A stretch of 64,000 bases of DNA from Pristionchus mayeri (taxonomy: Eukaryota; Nematoda; Chromadorea; Rhabditida; Neodiplogasteridae), in the NCBI GenBank assembly GCA_036245805.1, contig BTRK01000006.1:17454365-17518364 (forward strand), in the 5' to 3' direction. This document shows, in pieces, positions 22,745 to 34,668 of this stretch. The notes beneath the pieces are model-generated. The model worked only from the letters and a program-made list of their open reading frames with translations. It was not told where the DNA came from and made no database searches. Numbering within the stretch: the first letter of the stretch is position 1; every line of letters begins with the position of its first letter. Both the position numbers and the translations under genes were made by a program.

Positions 22745-25019
22745 TCAATTTTTCATCGGTCCTACATCCCAGGCAGCTTTCATCTGTTCGAAATATTGAT
22801 GCCCTTCTCCCTCTGCGTCCCTTACGATAATAGTGACCTCAGTAGATCTGAAAAAAAGAACTTTATTTAATCGAAATATATTCGGGCAGGCATTTTGAAA
22901 TTCTAATGCCTGCGAGGTTGCTTTTCCTATAGTTATGAGGAACAGAGGCGTACTTTGTTCTCCTCGGGAACATCTTCAGGAATCGCAGCCTCATTACCTT
23001 GTGGCATCCTATGAGGGTCAGTTTGGTGAAAATGCAGTTTAGACTGTGCACCTGAGAGTTGCTTCGTTAGTTACACTGTCTGCATTATCACAACCGTGTT
23101 ATTCATCTTTAAATTCGACTTGAAATTTAGCGGAGCGAACCGAGTAGAAGACTAAACCGCCGACTGGCAACGAAATAATGCCGTTCCACCGCAGAAGTGG
23201 CGAGACGAGGGACAAAATGTGCATTACTGTTCCGATTATCACCGAAGGAAGAATGGCAATCGAGAATTCAAGCACTTCTTTGATCTGAAATATATTAATG
23301 CTCACTAGTAGTATGAAAATCTTGCCTGATACTTTGCTTTTAGTCGGTCGCTATCGTAAGGTATGACTCGATATTTTTGCCGGGCGTAGACTATCAGCGA
23401 AGTTGCGCTCTGAATTGCAATTACATGATTTTATTTATTATTTTCGAAAATCTTCAAAATAACCGAACAACAAGAGTGCATCCTTCAACTGCAATGATAA
23501 CGATTGTGGATGTCAGCATCGTCAAAACTATAAAGACAGATTATATTATTCATTATTTAATGAGACAAATTGGACTTTTTTATTTCCATTCAGGTACAGA
23601 TGCCATAGTTGCCCAACACTGGCGGCGAGGTGTTACTCATGGTGTGTGGATGGCGCCCTTCACAATGAGGCGCCGTGCACACACCATGAAGGGGTCATGG
23701 GTGTGGCCGCCGGCGTGGGCAAATGTGACAGACGAGCTTAATTTTCCTCCAACACTTGTGACTAATGATAAAAAAAGAAAAAAAAGTCTTATTTTGAATG
23801 AGCATAGTATAGCTGGAACAAGATTGAATGGAGTTTCTACTCACGCCAGTAATTTGAGTATATGATATAGCACAATGGACATAAAGAGAACGATTGCGAG
23901 AGGCAGAAAGTGCCATCTTATCTGCTCGTAACGAGCTGTGTTTTGAACAGCAAAAGCTGAAATATGTATAGCTATTAGGGATTTCAGAGGCTACAATGTC
24001 GTGTGAAAAAATTGTACAAAAGTGACATTATTTATGCCGAACCTCTCAATGACCAGTGCCAAGGAAAGAGCACTTGACATCGCAAACAGCCCGTTTTGAA
24101 CCCATACGAACGGATTGTCGTCTTCTCAAAATATTTTAATGTACATTTTCGAATAGGAATAGGCTTACCATTTGAGTGATCGAGGATCTCAGTTGCATAG
24201 TTATAAATAAATAAAGCAGTCTGGATGCAAAGCAGAGTCATTTGAAGGCTTGACGAAGTGAGGAGCAGGAATCTAAGTGGAGGTGGGCGGTAAATGCGAG
24301 TAATCGTCTCAATCTCTCCAAATCTCATACTCTATCGCTTTCTCTAACCGGCGAGAGAGTGTGTTATATGAGGAGAGTCAGACCATTGCTCGTAAATGCT
24401 GGTGTGTAGAGAGACAAAGAAATGACAACAAAGAAATATTAACTCGAAACTTAAAGGAGGGCTCTCGGCAAAGTAGCCACATCGATAGAAGGGAGGTTCC
24501 ACCCTCCAAAGATCATAGCGCGAGCTAGGAAGCGTACACATATCGATAGGATAGCTCAGTGGTAGAGCAGCCGTCATGTAATCGGAAAGTTGCGGGTTCG
24601 ATCCCCACCAGTTTTAGACAAAACTTCAAGATATTTGAATTCGCTCACTTCCCTGTCCCACAAGCGTCCATGGCACTCAGCCAACTAATCATAACTCTGA
24701 TAAGAGTTGAGATATTAATGTAATTTTTTTGGAGCCTTTAGTCGTTAAAGGGAGCTAGGTCATGGTAATGACAGGGTCCAAAGTTGAACTTTGCCTTCAC
24801 TCCTCCTTTAAAATAGCTCAGGCTTGAGTGATGGAACAAAGTGATGGAACAACTTCGTGATCGGTCACAATTGATATTAGGGCTGGCAATGCTCGTTACG
24901 AGTTTTCAGTTAGGATTTACCGTTTCGCCGCTGAAGCCGTCACTTCTAAACAACTATTCTCACTTGCAATTTCCATGTAGCCCCCGAGTTCGCAAAATTG
25001 TCGCTAAACAAGGAATCAT
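22745..25019 (-). pseudogene. Seven-helix chemoreceptor-like gene R2 (frameshifted)
   Basis: It starts with exon 25019-24964 (MIPCLATILRTRGLHGNCK), then about 24336-24172 (FRFLLLTSS-type helices), about 24122-24047, about 23958-23848, about 23480-23310, 23284-23141, about 23055-22944 and 22847-22745. The order and phases match R1 and R3. The third-helix exon ends LALVIER. The following exon reads NTARYEQIRW in one frame and IIYSNYW in another, and its acceptor gives a third phase, so at least two frameshifts are present. The intron after DRLKAKYQ (about 23320) starts with GC, as in R1. The last exon carries the EGHQYFEQMKAAW motif. Intron 1 holds a tRNA-bearing TIR element (24452-24810). Confidence 0.65.
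24452..24810 (+). mobile_element. TIR element carrying a tRNA-Thr-like module, copy B
   Basis: The ends are TAAAGGAGGGCT and ACTCCTCCTTTA. The tRNA-like part at about 24552-24618 on the plus strand has TAGCTCAGTGGTAGAGC (A-box), loop CATGTAA and GGGTTCGATCCCCACCA (B-box and 3' end). It is homologous, in opposite orientation, to 1117-1476 over the whole length, including the sequence outside the tRNA part. It lies in intron 1 of R2. Confidence 0.85.
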
Positions 25020-25207
25020 GATGATCAGACATATCGAATTGACGAAAGACTCGATTGACAGTAGAAGATATTCATCGGCTGGTCGCATTGCTGAGGGTTC
25101 TTGACAATCTTGTACTGTATTATTGATGAAATGAGATGGATCGCGAAATTAACAAAACCGCGACATGTTACACATTATTCAGAACTCGCGACCTCAATAG
25201 AGCCTTT

Positions 25208-25553
25208 TAGAGACCGTCAATTGAATTACTCATTTCACGATTGACGAGAAATGAATCTCATTCGATTCCCTTCGTCAATTGATTGATCGGCCAATCGAGT
25301 GACAAATCAATCAATTAATGAATTAAATCGATTCCCAATCGATTGATTACTCGATTGGGCAATCGAGTAACAAAGGATACTCGAGTAACCAAATTGGAGC
25401 GGGAGAGGCCGCACTGTCCGACGAAAGATGAGTGAAATGAATCGATTGACGAGGGGACAGAAAGGGCAATCAATCGAGTAACAAAGGATACTCGATTGAG
25501 TCAATCGAATATCAATTTCATTACTCGATTGATCAATCGTTAGACGGTCTCTA
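25208..25553. mobile_element. 346-bp hAT-like MITE, copy 1
   Basis: The ends are TAGAGACCGTC and GACGGTCTCTA. It is flanked by a perfect 8-bp direct repeat GAGCCTTT (25200-25207 and 25554-25561), the signature of hAT-type transposition. The inverted copy at 27938-28283 has the same length and is almost identical. Confidence 0.95.
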
Positions 25554-26038
25554 GAGCCTTTATTCCTTGTATCACATTGGGGTGTTAGAGGGAAAAACTT
25601 CCCTCATTTCGATTTTCATCGAACTTTATTGCTTTGTCTACGAAAAAAATCGTCTAGACCCCATATAGCAAACGAGATCAGAACGAATGCTTTCAAAAAC
25701 TCGATTTATGAATATCGCCGTGTCGATTGCTCGTCATCTTTGAGTACTCAGTTCTAAACTCTGTGAATTTTGATCCATCATGATTTCAACATAGACCGTA
25801 AAATGCGTTGAATATTAATTTCGATCATTTTCGATTGAACCGCTTAGGAGAGTGCATTAACTTAGTTTTTTTTATCCTCATCGGACAAATTATTGCACTT
25901 TTTCTCGTACACGAGACACGTGTGCAAAAGGGAAACTCGAGTGATGAAAATTCCAGCGCCGATGCAATTTCAATGGAGCTTTCGAGAGAAATGAAGAGAT
26001 TGAGTTTTCTATTGCTCTTTTCTTCTGCATAATCTTCA
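25554..26038. other. Gene-free stretch
   Basis: No convincing gene. A minus-strand reading frame of about 80 codons at 25825-26073 may continue the hypothetical protein at 26039-26461, but no motif supports it. Confidence 0.3.
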
Positions 26039-26461
26039 CTAATCGTTATTTGAACCCGCCAAGAGCGATACACATATTAATATCATCACTACAAATTCTT
26101 TCGAAAACTTTCTCAATATATCAGCGGTGGAAGGATGGGCCAAGCGCGAGACGTCGCGCAAGTAGTTCGACGCCGTATCCTGTGATCTATAAACACGTTT
26201 TCTTTCTGTAAATGAGAGCTCTAGCCATTCGATCGCAGTAGAAGTTATTATTTTCCAGTCTTCTCCCAGAGTGTACGCTCCAGAAAAGAAACATCCGAGC
26301 ACCAACAACTCGATTGTAAACTTTGTGCAAAAAGTGTTCCGAGAATATTGGCTCGGCATCATTTTCACATTTTTTTCAAGAGGAATTGCTTCGCATGAAA
26401 TTGCCCAATTCATTCTACTCCATCTCTCGCCGATCAGTTCATAGAAGAAACCACGCAACAA
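26039..26461 (-). CDS. Hypothetical protein, 140 codons
   Basis: An open frame with two hydrophobic stretches, one around residues 47-70 (TIELLVLGCFFSGAYTLG) and one near the C-terminus (FVVMILICVSLLAG). The N-terminal FFYEL is echoed by a minus-strand reading at about 54680 (SFFYELID), which suggests an unrecognised repeated exon. I do not recognise a family. It stops 10 bases short of the left end of the 4.1 kb element, so it may be an exon of a gene whose 5' part lies beyond that element. Confidence 0.3.
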   Translation of the reverse strand: MLRGFFYELIGERWSRMNWAISCEAIPLEKNVKMMPSQYSRNTFCTKFTIELLVLGCFFSGAYTLGEDWKIITSTAIEWLELSFTERKRVYRSQDTASNYLRDVSRLAHPSTADILRKFSKEFVVMILICVSLLAGSNND

Positions 26462-27608
26462 TGAGAAATTATCAGGTTGTCAGGAAAGTAATTGTAGATT
26501 TTCGAATTTTCGATTCTGAGAAACCCCCTCCTTTGTTTCGTCATGATTATCATATTGATGTTTATACTCGTTGAGTGCTTGGATACTCTTTCCATCGCGC
26601 GTTGGTTCAAGCCTTTCCATTTAGTTTTAAGGATACAGGTTGCAGTCAAAAATATATCGATGCAGAGTTGCACTGATATCATTTTAGCCCAGCAATCCAT
26701 GGAGAAGTAAGATATGGCAAATTTTATGTCATGTGCGAAAAGTGTGACATACGCACATCACAAAGGAACATATCACTCTGATCAGTAACGAAATGCCTGT
26801 CTGAAAATTCAGTAATTTATGACATTGCCCCTGACGGAACGTCATCATAAATGCTTGAACTGAGCTTGTACCCGTAACAATAAACTTATGGAAACCACAT
26901 GCAGTAAAAGTAAAAGCACCTTTCGTGCTCAGCTTAAAATTTTATATATATGTGTTTGCAATACTTCTGTCAAAACATGCAGCTTTCACCACCTGAAGCT
27001 GAAATTTGAACGGCGAAATTCGACTATATGACAACTTCCTGATTCCAGAATTGGTGAAAAGTTCTAACTTTTGTGGTTAAATGTTAGAGCTACTCTTTAT
27101 ATACCAGTATTCGGCTGGGCTAAGTCAGGAAATGTATTCATTTACCGCACACCAAAAGTCGAAATTTTGGTTGACCTTTATTCAACAATCCTGAAAATCC
27201 AAAATCCTTTTCTAAAAGTAGAAAAGGCGAAATGTTTCACAGTAATAGGTAGCTCCATAGTGTCTCATAGAAGCGCACTTATCGAGAAGACAGTCTGAAT
27301 ACTCATCGATGCAGGAAACATTATCGCGAGTTGAATTAACTGGGATGTAAGTCGTGCTATGCTGAGGCAAGAACGGCCTTAGACCTAATTTTCGAAAGAA
27401 AGGTGAATGTGCTTCTCACTACACTATACGAAAAGTTACAGTCATTATCACGCGTGTCGCCGAAGAATCAAACAAACGTAGGTACATTAGAAAAGTCGAA
27501 AATAAGATTACATCAGTTTTTGATAGTGCTTAGGGTCCCTCACAAGATAGCTTCGAGCTTTGTTCCATATTGTCAATTTTAAGGTCGCTTAAGGTCATCA
27601 AAGTTTTA

Positions 27609-28713
27609 GAAAGCCGAAAATCGCCAACTTTGGAACGATACAGCTCTTTCCAAATTGAATTTGGTGTCTAACCAAAAACAAGGATCCGTTCCTAATAGCA
27701 GAAGGAAGATCCCTGGGCAATTGGCCCATCAATATTTTAATTTGCATTTATGCAAATCGATTAAAATGAATAATTTTCACCACAAATTCGGGCCCATGGA
27801 TTTTTTTACATCAACCTCTAGAGCTCGGAAAGACGAAGCGAATGATATGCTGTTCACGTAGGCCACAGGGGTGCGTTCATGAGTAATCATCATGATAAGA
27901 TTTTGTACGACCTCCCATTTCGAGCTATAGTCCATTGTAGAGACCGTCTAACGATTGATCAATCGAGTAATGAAATTGATACTCGATTGACTCAATCGAG
28001 TATCCTTTGTTACTCGATTGATTGCCCTTTCTGTCCCCTCGTCAATCGATTCATTTCACTCATCTTTCGTCGGACAGTGCGGCCTCTCCCGCTCCAATTT
28101 GGTTACTCGAGTATCCTTTGTTACTCGATTGCCCAATCGAGTAATCAATCGATTGGGAATCGATTTAATTCATTAATTGATTGATTTGTCACTCGATTGG
28201 CCGAGCAATCAATTAACGAAGGGAATCGAATGAGATTCATTTCTCGTCAATCGTGAAATGAGTAATTCAATTGACGGTCTCTAGTCCATTGTTCTCCTCA
28301 TCATTTCCCACAAAGAAATACCCTTTGTTAGACCCTCTCGCGACGCACGCGCGGTGTGAAATGAGAGGGCGAGAATGGGAGAGACTGGGAAATTAGGGGG
28401 AGAACAATGGAATATCGCTCGAAATGTGATGTCGGTAAGATCTTAAAATTATGATATCTTATGAACGCACCCCTGTAGCCTATATGAACAGCATATCATT
28501 CGATTCGTCTTGACGAGCTCTAGAGGTAGATGTAAAACAATTCATGGGCCCGAATATGTGGTGAAAATGATTTATTTTAATTGATTTGCATAAACGCAAA
28601 TTAAAATATTTATGGGCCTTCTGCTATTAGGAAACGATCCTTGTTTTTGGTTTGACACCTAATTCAATTTGGAAAGAGCTGTATCGTTCCAAAGTTGGCG
28701 ATTTTCGGCTTTC
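27609..28713. mobile_element. Palindromic TA-inserting element nested in the 4.1-kb element
   Basis: The ends are GAAAGCCGAAAATCGCC and GGCGATTTTCGGCTTTC, and the arms stay complementary for about 280 bp. It is flanked by TA. The opposite arm of the host hairpin reads CTCCTAAAAC uninterrupted at 30168-30177, which shows the empty site. Without its own 354-bp insertion it would be about 750 bp. Confidence 0.85.
27938..28283. mobile_element. 346-bp hAT-like MITE, copy 2 (nested)
   Basis: Inverted copy of 25208-25553. It is flanked by a perfect 8-bp duplication GTCCATTG (27930-27937 and 28284-28291) and sits near the loop of the palindromic element 27609-28713. Confidence 0.95.
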
Positions 28714-30248
28714 TAAGAGACCCTCCACGAGAGAACGTAACAGGTCCACGGATGGTCAAAAATTCAATAATTTTCAAACTTTTTTTCTGAAGTGTAGGTA
28801 CCGAGTGCTGATTGACGGCCGCAATAGCTAAGGTCAGAGGTCGGTTTTGTAAAAAGTTTCAGATCCCCCCAGTTTTGGGGGTCGAAAAAGTTGATATCCC
28901 AGAATGATATGACAAATACATATTCTGGTGTATTTTCACTTGTAGATAACCAATTTATGTGTTAAAATGCGAGAAATTGTGAAATAAAAGAGCTATCGCC
29001 AAAAAAAATACACTTTTTGGTAAAGTTGATTGAAAGCACGCCAAAGTGGCCTAAAAGCCATGTAGTGCGTCAGGTAATTCTGAATATTGGGCCAGTTACT
29101 GCATCCATTGGACTAGATACAGGTTTAAATATAAAAACATAACATTTTCCGTCTTTTGAGATATGTGGAACCTTTGAAAAGTGAATTCTGAAAAATTCTG
29201 AAATTTAATGCCGAACCCAATAGTAGGATTTTTTGGAATTTTTTTCTTCAAAGAATTGATGCATAAACAAATCAAAATCAAAGCTTATCACGCTGATATC
29301 GATCTGTAGTATCAGAAAATAATACAGATACAGCTTTCCAATACACGTTCAATTGCCGATGTCTCAGAAAACCTTGGTTTTTGGCCAAAAATCTCGATTT
29401 TTTGAGCCCACAAACTTTCATTTTCGTTTTGGTGAGGAAATATGTTTAAATTCGATTTCTAGGAGTCGAAATACGTCAGAAAATCTTTTGTCCGGGTTAC
29501 TTTGTGAATGTTTAATTTTTGGCCTCACAACCAGGGAACAAAAAATGAGTTTTTGAATTGTTGTTATTTTTCGGTATTTTTAGGATCTATCACAATAAAA
29601 ATGATACTATTACTCATTTAGAACTGTTTTTAGGCCAATGAACGCTTAAGCTGGCCCAATATTCAGAATTACCTGGCGCCCTGTACGGTATTTTGGCCAT
29701 TTTGTAGCATTTTCGATCAACTTTCCCAAAAAGTGTATTTTTTTAAAAATCTGAAAAATTCAGATCTAGTATCGTTTTTTGCGTAGAATTCGAAAATCAT
29801 AGTGCGAACACTCCGAAAGTTTTCTATTTTTTTCGATCTTCAAAAATATTGTCGAAAAATAGGTTTTTTGGCGATAGCTGTTTTATTTCGCAATTTCTCA
29901 CATTTTAACACGTAAATTCGTTATCTACGAGTGAAAATACACCAGAATATGTATTTGTCATATCATTCTGGGTTATCAACTTTTTCGACCCCTAAAACTG
30001 GGGGGTATCTGAAACTTTTACAAAATCGACCTCTGACCTTAGCTATTGCGGCCGTCAATCAGCACTCGGTACCTACACTTCAGAAAAAAAGTTTGGAAAT
30101 TATCGAATTTTTCACCATCCGTGGACCTCTGCACAGTTGTTACGTTCTCTCGTGGAGGGTCTCCTAAAACTTTGATGACCTTAAGCGACCTTAAAATTGA
30201 CAATATGGAACAAAGCTCGAAGATATCTTGTGAGGGACCCTTAGGGCT
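28714..30248. repeat. Long inverted repeat (about 460-bp arms, 550-bp loop)
   Basis: 28714-29096, extended leftwards by 27531-27608 across the nested insertion, is complementary to 29648-30248. Matching landmarks include GGTACCGAGTGCTGATTGAC against GTCAATCAGCACTCGGTACC and GGTAATTCTGAATATTGGGC against its complement. A transcript would fold into a long double-stranded RNA. Confidence 0.85.
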
Positions 30249-30846
30249 GTCGAAAAACGTTTATACTGGTATGGGTAAAAAAATGTACCAGCTCGGCCCA
30301 TATTTTATTTGATTCTTCGATGTCACGCGTGTTATTCCCCTCAAAATACGAGAGGCGAAAAGTATTTTCAGAAAATTGAGAAAATGTCACATATGGTAAA
30401 ACTTGAATTTTTCGGAAAAGAAAAAAGCATGAAGCGATTTGAACATATGCATATATTGACCAAGTCAACCCCTAATATGCATTAAAGAGCTAGCTTGAGA
30501 TCTTTAACGAAAAAGATTTTCGGATGGTTCAAACATCAAGGTCCAAATCTACAATTACTTTCCTGACAGCCTAATATCTAGTAACTCTACGCTAGTGTAA
30601 ACATTACAGCATTCAGTTGCTGCTTTCATGAACATAACAGTAGTGGAAGGAACGGAGATAGGAAAGGAGACGAGGAGAATTTATTCAAAGAGAAATTTCC
30701 GTGAATCCGTACATATGTAGTTGTCTAGTGGTCAAAGAGTTTCATCACAAACACGGTCAATACTTCGTCTTTTAAACGTGTTCTCTACCATGTCGTACGA
30801 TAACTAATGTTTATGCAACATGCAAACATACAATGGCAGTAGATGT

Positions 30847-32470
30847 TTATGAAAACGACTCAGCAGAACCAGCTTCAGAACTAGGATTTTGGAACGCTTT
30901 CTGACCATATTTAACACGAGAATCTTTTCTTTTCTTCTCTATTGTGAGCACAATAAAGGAAACGACGATCGTGACAAAGAATGCAAAGTCATCAGCGCTT
31001 TTGATGAATTCATAGACGATGCCTCGATCCCCGTGAACTGAATTGACCGATAAGCAAATTAAAAGAACATTCAAAACACAAAATTTCAGGATTTCAGCGC
31101 ATTATATGCAATAGGTGATACGTAATAAAAATATAAAGCATCTTTGTGGCGTACTGCACTCGAGAACACGTCAATCTAGTTTCCTGTCTAGATGGCTACG
31201 CTAGATGGTGCAGTGCGGTGATGAGGCTGACTCCGTCCTACTATGGTTGTGCCAAAATAGCATCCAACGTACTTACCAAGGAGAGAAATGGAACAAACGT
31301 ACAAAACAAATAGTGCTTGACGGTTTCCGGAACAGCGAAGCAAACGGAATAGGAAATGATGGAGATAAAGAAAGCGCGATAGCCTGTCGTATCTTCAATT
31401 GCTGCTCAAGCTGAAGAAAAATGTGATACGCCAAACCAGTACGAAGTAGGTAGCTTGAAATAGCAATATTTAGCAAAGCACATAGGCAAATTGTGAGATG
31501 GGCAACCTGTGAAATCAATGATAAGGATTCAAAATCATAACGTAAACACACCATCCGCAACAAATAAATATGTTGGAACACAATATAAGCTAGTGTCTAA
31601 AATTCGGAGTATTTCATTGACATTGGGGATAGATCTAACTGGAATTATGCCAAGCAAGATAGGCAAGATAATAGAACATATTAGTCCGAGTAGCGAATAA
31701 CGAATAGATAAAGGACCACGGATCAGTAAGTGCTGAAACATTATATAAAAAATAGAAATAAAAATATATAGCATTATTTTGAAAAATGACTAACATACCA
31801 GAATGAAGAATTGCTTAACGGCAAAAATAGTGTACCAAAGGTATATTGTTATTACAAGATGCCATGGTTTCCAATTCTGAGAAGAACACGATTTTACAAT
31901 CGAGAATAACAATAACTTACATAATAACAAGAAGAAAACGGAACGATGTGGTAATATGCATAAGCTGACGACTCGACAAATTGAATTATAAAAACGAGGA
32001 GAAGAGTGTACTGAACGGCACTAGGTCGGATGAGAACCCACCGGATGAGAACCAAAAATCAACTCTTCTCCAGGATGTTCACTGTAAGCTCCCAATGAGT
32101 CAAAAATGATTTTGTGAAAGTTCTACAGAAGGGTTCATTTTTTGGTTCTCATCCGGTGGGTTCTCATCCGACGGTTCTCACCCGGCATAGTGCCGTACTG
32201 AACAAGTTCTATGAAAGGACAAATTGTGCAAACTTTTTGTTAGATACATTTACACCGACGCAAATACAAAACCTTTGCACAAATACACAAATGTCGTGAA
32301 TATTAGTTTCAAAAAGTCACCTTGTAAAAGCTTCGTTGTCCAGAATTTCTGTAGATATAAGCCATTAATGCCAGACATGCGATAGCGTTGATAACTTCGT
32401 GATATGCCTCGAATCGAGGATTTTCGAAGTGATATTTTTGCACGCAATCGGCATCAGGGGTTGGTGGCAT
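30847..32470 (-). CDS. Multi-pass membrane protein, pair member 1
   Basis: Exons (minus): 32470-32321, 32010-31921, 31876-31799, 31732-31550, 31506-31437, 31037-30847. They sum to 762 nt, or 253 residues, with every phase consistent. The start ATG was chosen because the same position, and a similar leader (GTTTACAAT then GTAGGA), precedes the ATG of its neighbour at 33809. After a soluble start (FENPRFEAYHEVI) there are about six or seven hydrophobic segments, the last FAFFVTIVVSFIVLTIE followed by a basic, Ser/Glu-rich tail. The size and helix count fit a small nematode chemoreceptor-type protein, but I do not recognise the family. A 178-bp MITE lies exactly at the acceptor of exon 2 (see 32017-32194). 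Confidence 0.7.
32017..32194. mobile_element. 178-bp Mutator-like MITE at a splice acceptor
   Basis: The ends GGCACTAGGTCGGATGAGAA and (inward from the right) GGCACTATGCCGGGTGAGAA are inverted. It is flanked by a perfect 9-bp repeat GTACTGAAC (32008-32016 and 32195-32203), typical of Mutator-like elements. On the minus strand the duplicated target is GTTCAG|TAC, the intron 1 acceptor of the membrane-protein gene. A relative lies at 62053-62137. Confidence 0.9.
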
Positions 32471-32704
32471 GGGGAATGCAGTGAATGTTTCTCTTTGCTG
32501 ATTGAGAATAGACTCCTACGCTATTGTAAACAATAGTGATCGCTCCAGTAGTAGCAGGAATACTCTACTTTCATAGGTCATTGGATTCCTTTGTTGCATC
32601 CCTTTACAATCAAGAGTTTCAGGGGTTTATCTGAGAAACACAAAAAATTATTCCAAAAATTAACTTCATTCATCAAAACACAAGAAGCAACAATGGAAAA
32701 TTGT

Positions 32705-33809
32705 TTAGAATTGTTGTATCGGCGAAATTGCGCTCTTTTGGGTACTGGGTAAATATTCGGATTCAGCACGAGAATCACATCTTCTCTTCTCCAAAATAAG
32801 AACAACGAAAGAGACGACAGAGGTGACGAAAAATGCAAAATCATCGGCACTCGCAATAAATTCTAAGACAGCTCCTCCATGGGTATGAACTTAAATGCGT
32901 TATTGTTAAATTGTTAACAAAAAATTAAATCAAACACACAGAATAGAATTCGATATTCCTGGCACAGAAAAGCAGACACTGTATGTTATCACGGATATGA
33001 AAAACGCGCGTTTACACTTTGTGTCTGAAATTGTGAAATTTTAAGTGTATGTGCGAAACCATACCTGTGCGAAGTAGGTAGAACGAAATAGCACAGTTGA
33101 GCAAAGCACACAAGTGTACACAGAGATGGGCTGCCGGTCCTATCACAAAATATATACTATCGTCATCTGTGGTGTAGGCAAGTATATGAGATATTCGAAT
33201 GTATCTGGAGTGTATTCATATTGTCTAGTTATATTTTATGTACACAATAATAGGCAACATCATACTGGTATGATGTCAAGTACAAATGGAATGACGATGG
33301 AACACGCAAGACCACGAGCAGAATATCGATCGATTAGCGGTTGGCGGATGAGTAAATACTGGAAAACTGTGTTTCAATATGCTCGAATGGCATAATGTCT
33401 ACGAGAATGAAGAACTGCTTAACGGCAAAAATAGTGTGCCAAATACGAAGTGTGATTGCAAGATTCCAAGGTCGCTCATTCTGGAAATAACGCGATTTGA
33501 AATTTGAAAAAAAATCACAATTCACATAATAGCAAAACGCAAACGGGACGGAGTAATAATAAGCGTGAGCAGAAGACTCGACAAATTGTAGTAGAAAAAC
33601 AGGAAGAAGAGTGAACTGAAATAGTTCTTAATGTGACTACACTAAGCTCGCACAGTCACCTTGTATGCATCTTGAAGAGTAGCATTTCCGTAGATGTATG
33701 CTATTAGAGCGAGAGAAGCGATTGAGTCGACAACTTCATGATATGCCTCGAATCGAGGGTTTTCGAAGTTATGTGTTTGCATGCAATATGCATCGGGTGA
33801 TGGAGACAT
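32705..33809 (-). pseudogene. Multi-pass membrane protein, pair member 2 (probably broken)
   Basis: Tandem paralogue of 30847-32470. Exons 33809-33660, 33615-33526 and 33480-33403 have exactly the same lengths (150, 90, 78). A fourth begins after TTCCAG at about 33353, and the last runs about 32888-32705 (SADDFAFFV motif). The fourth exon reads LLIRQPLIDRYSARGLAC and then meets TGA and TAA after DIIPV, where the neighbour continues in frame (IIPVRSIPNV). Unless a short extra intron removes them, the copy is truncated. Confidence 0.6.
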
Positions 33810-34668
33810 CGGAATTGAATAGGTTGTTCGCTCTTCTCTGTTCGAGAAAGTGATCCTACTCGATTGTAAACAGTGTTCGAGAATCGATCGACCGCTCTCT
33901 TCATTATTTGCAGTCTCTCGTCGTTGTTTGATTGTTTGAACACTGTTCGTTTGATGATCCAGAATGGCTAAATACGATGTACTGAAATATTTAAAAAGTT
34001 TGAATCTCACAATCATGAGCAATTTTGCCAACAACATTGCAAATGGACGTCAGCGAAATATTGTTCGAGACGCACTTTCTTTCTTTCACTCACACGCACG
34101 CCGGACGGTCGAAAAAGGAGTGCGATGTGAACAGAAAGCGTACATTCTCGTTTAATATTCCCAGAAAGTTTCAACAATCCTTGCACAACTCGAGCTATCT
34201 CTCTCAAAGAATGCACATGCCTTCATAAGGCTGTTTTCGCGACTTGGTATTTTGATCCGTGCGCTAGAATTAATTCAGTTTTCTTTTGTTTTATGATGCA
34301 GACAATGTCTATACGAGTTACAAATCTTTGGCGGACTAAGCAGTGCGTTCGACCTGGGTCGAATTAGTCTCCCTTCTAAATTCACTTTCAATCCAAAGTA
34401 GACGTGACCTATTTATGCCATGAATGCCGTGTAGAGCGTTGCCTTGCCCTTTTGTTGGCTTTCGTATTCCATTTTGTTGAACTATTTCGAAGGAATCATA
34501 CGTGGTTTAATACCATGCCGTATTTTCCTCTAGCCGATAATTCACCAACTAAAATCTGCATGCCTTCAAATCAATAAAACCAGGAAACATACCTTGCACA
34601 TGCGGCAGGCCGGTGAATATCTGCTACTTTCAATCGAAACTTTCATCAATTCGCTATGTCTGGTCACC
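33810..34668. other. Intergenic DNA between divergent genes
   Basis: Lies between the minus-strand membrane-protein pair and the plus-strand receptor R3. A minus frame continues upstream of 33809 to 34037 but is not supported by the paralogue. No other gene is seen. Confidence 0.4.

Larger units (their letters stand above)
26472..30574. mobile_element. 4.1-kb TIR element, mariner-like ends, non-autonomous
   Basis: The left end TCAGGTTGTCAGGAAAGTAA and the right end (read inward) TTAGGCTGTCAGGAAAGTAA share inverted repeats that continue through TTGTAGATTT. TA lies on both outer sides (26470-26471 and 30575-30576). The ends and TA target fit the mariner/Tc1 superfamily. No transposase is seen inside. 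The interior is dominated by a long inverted repeat (27531-27608 plus 28714-29096 against 29648-30248) and by two nested insertions. Confidence 0.8.

Noticed and set aside
23560..23870. A plus-strand 162-codon frame overlapping receptor R2
   Set aside because: It lies antisense to recognisable receptor exons and has no motif of its own.
25307..25504. Identical 65-codon frame occurring twice (also at about 27990-28184)
   Set aside because: It is the interior of the hAT MITE, repetitive TCGATTG words, with no coding signal.
25250..25560. Possible CRISPR-like array from the repeated TCGATTGACT words
   Set aside because: Eukaryotic context, no regular repeat-spacer spacing, and fully explained by the MITE.
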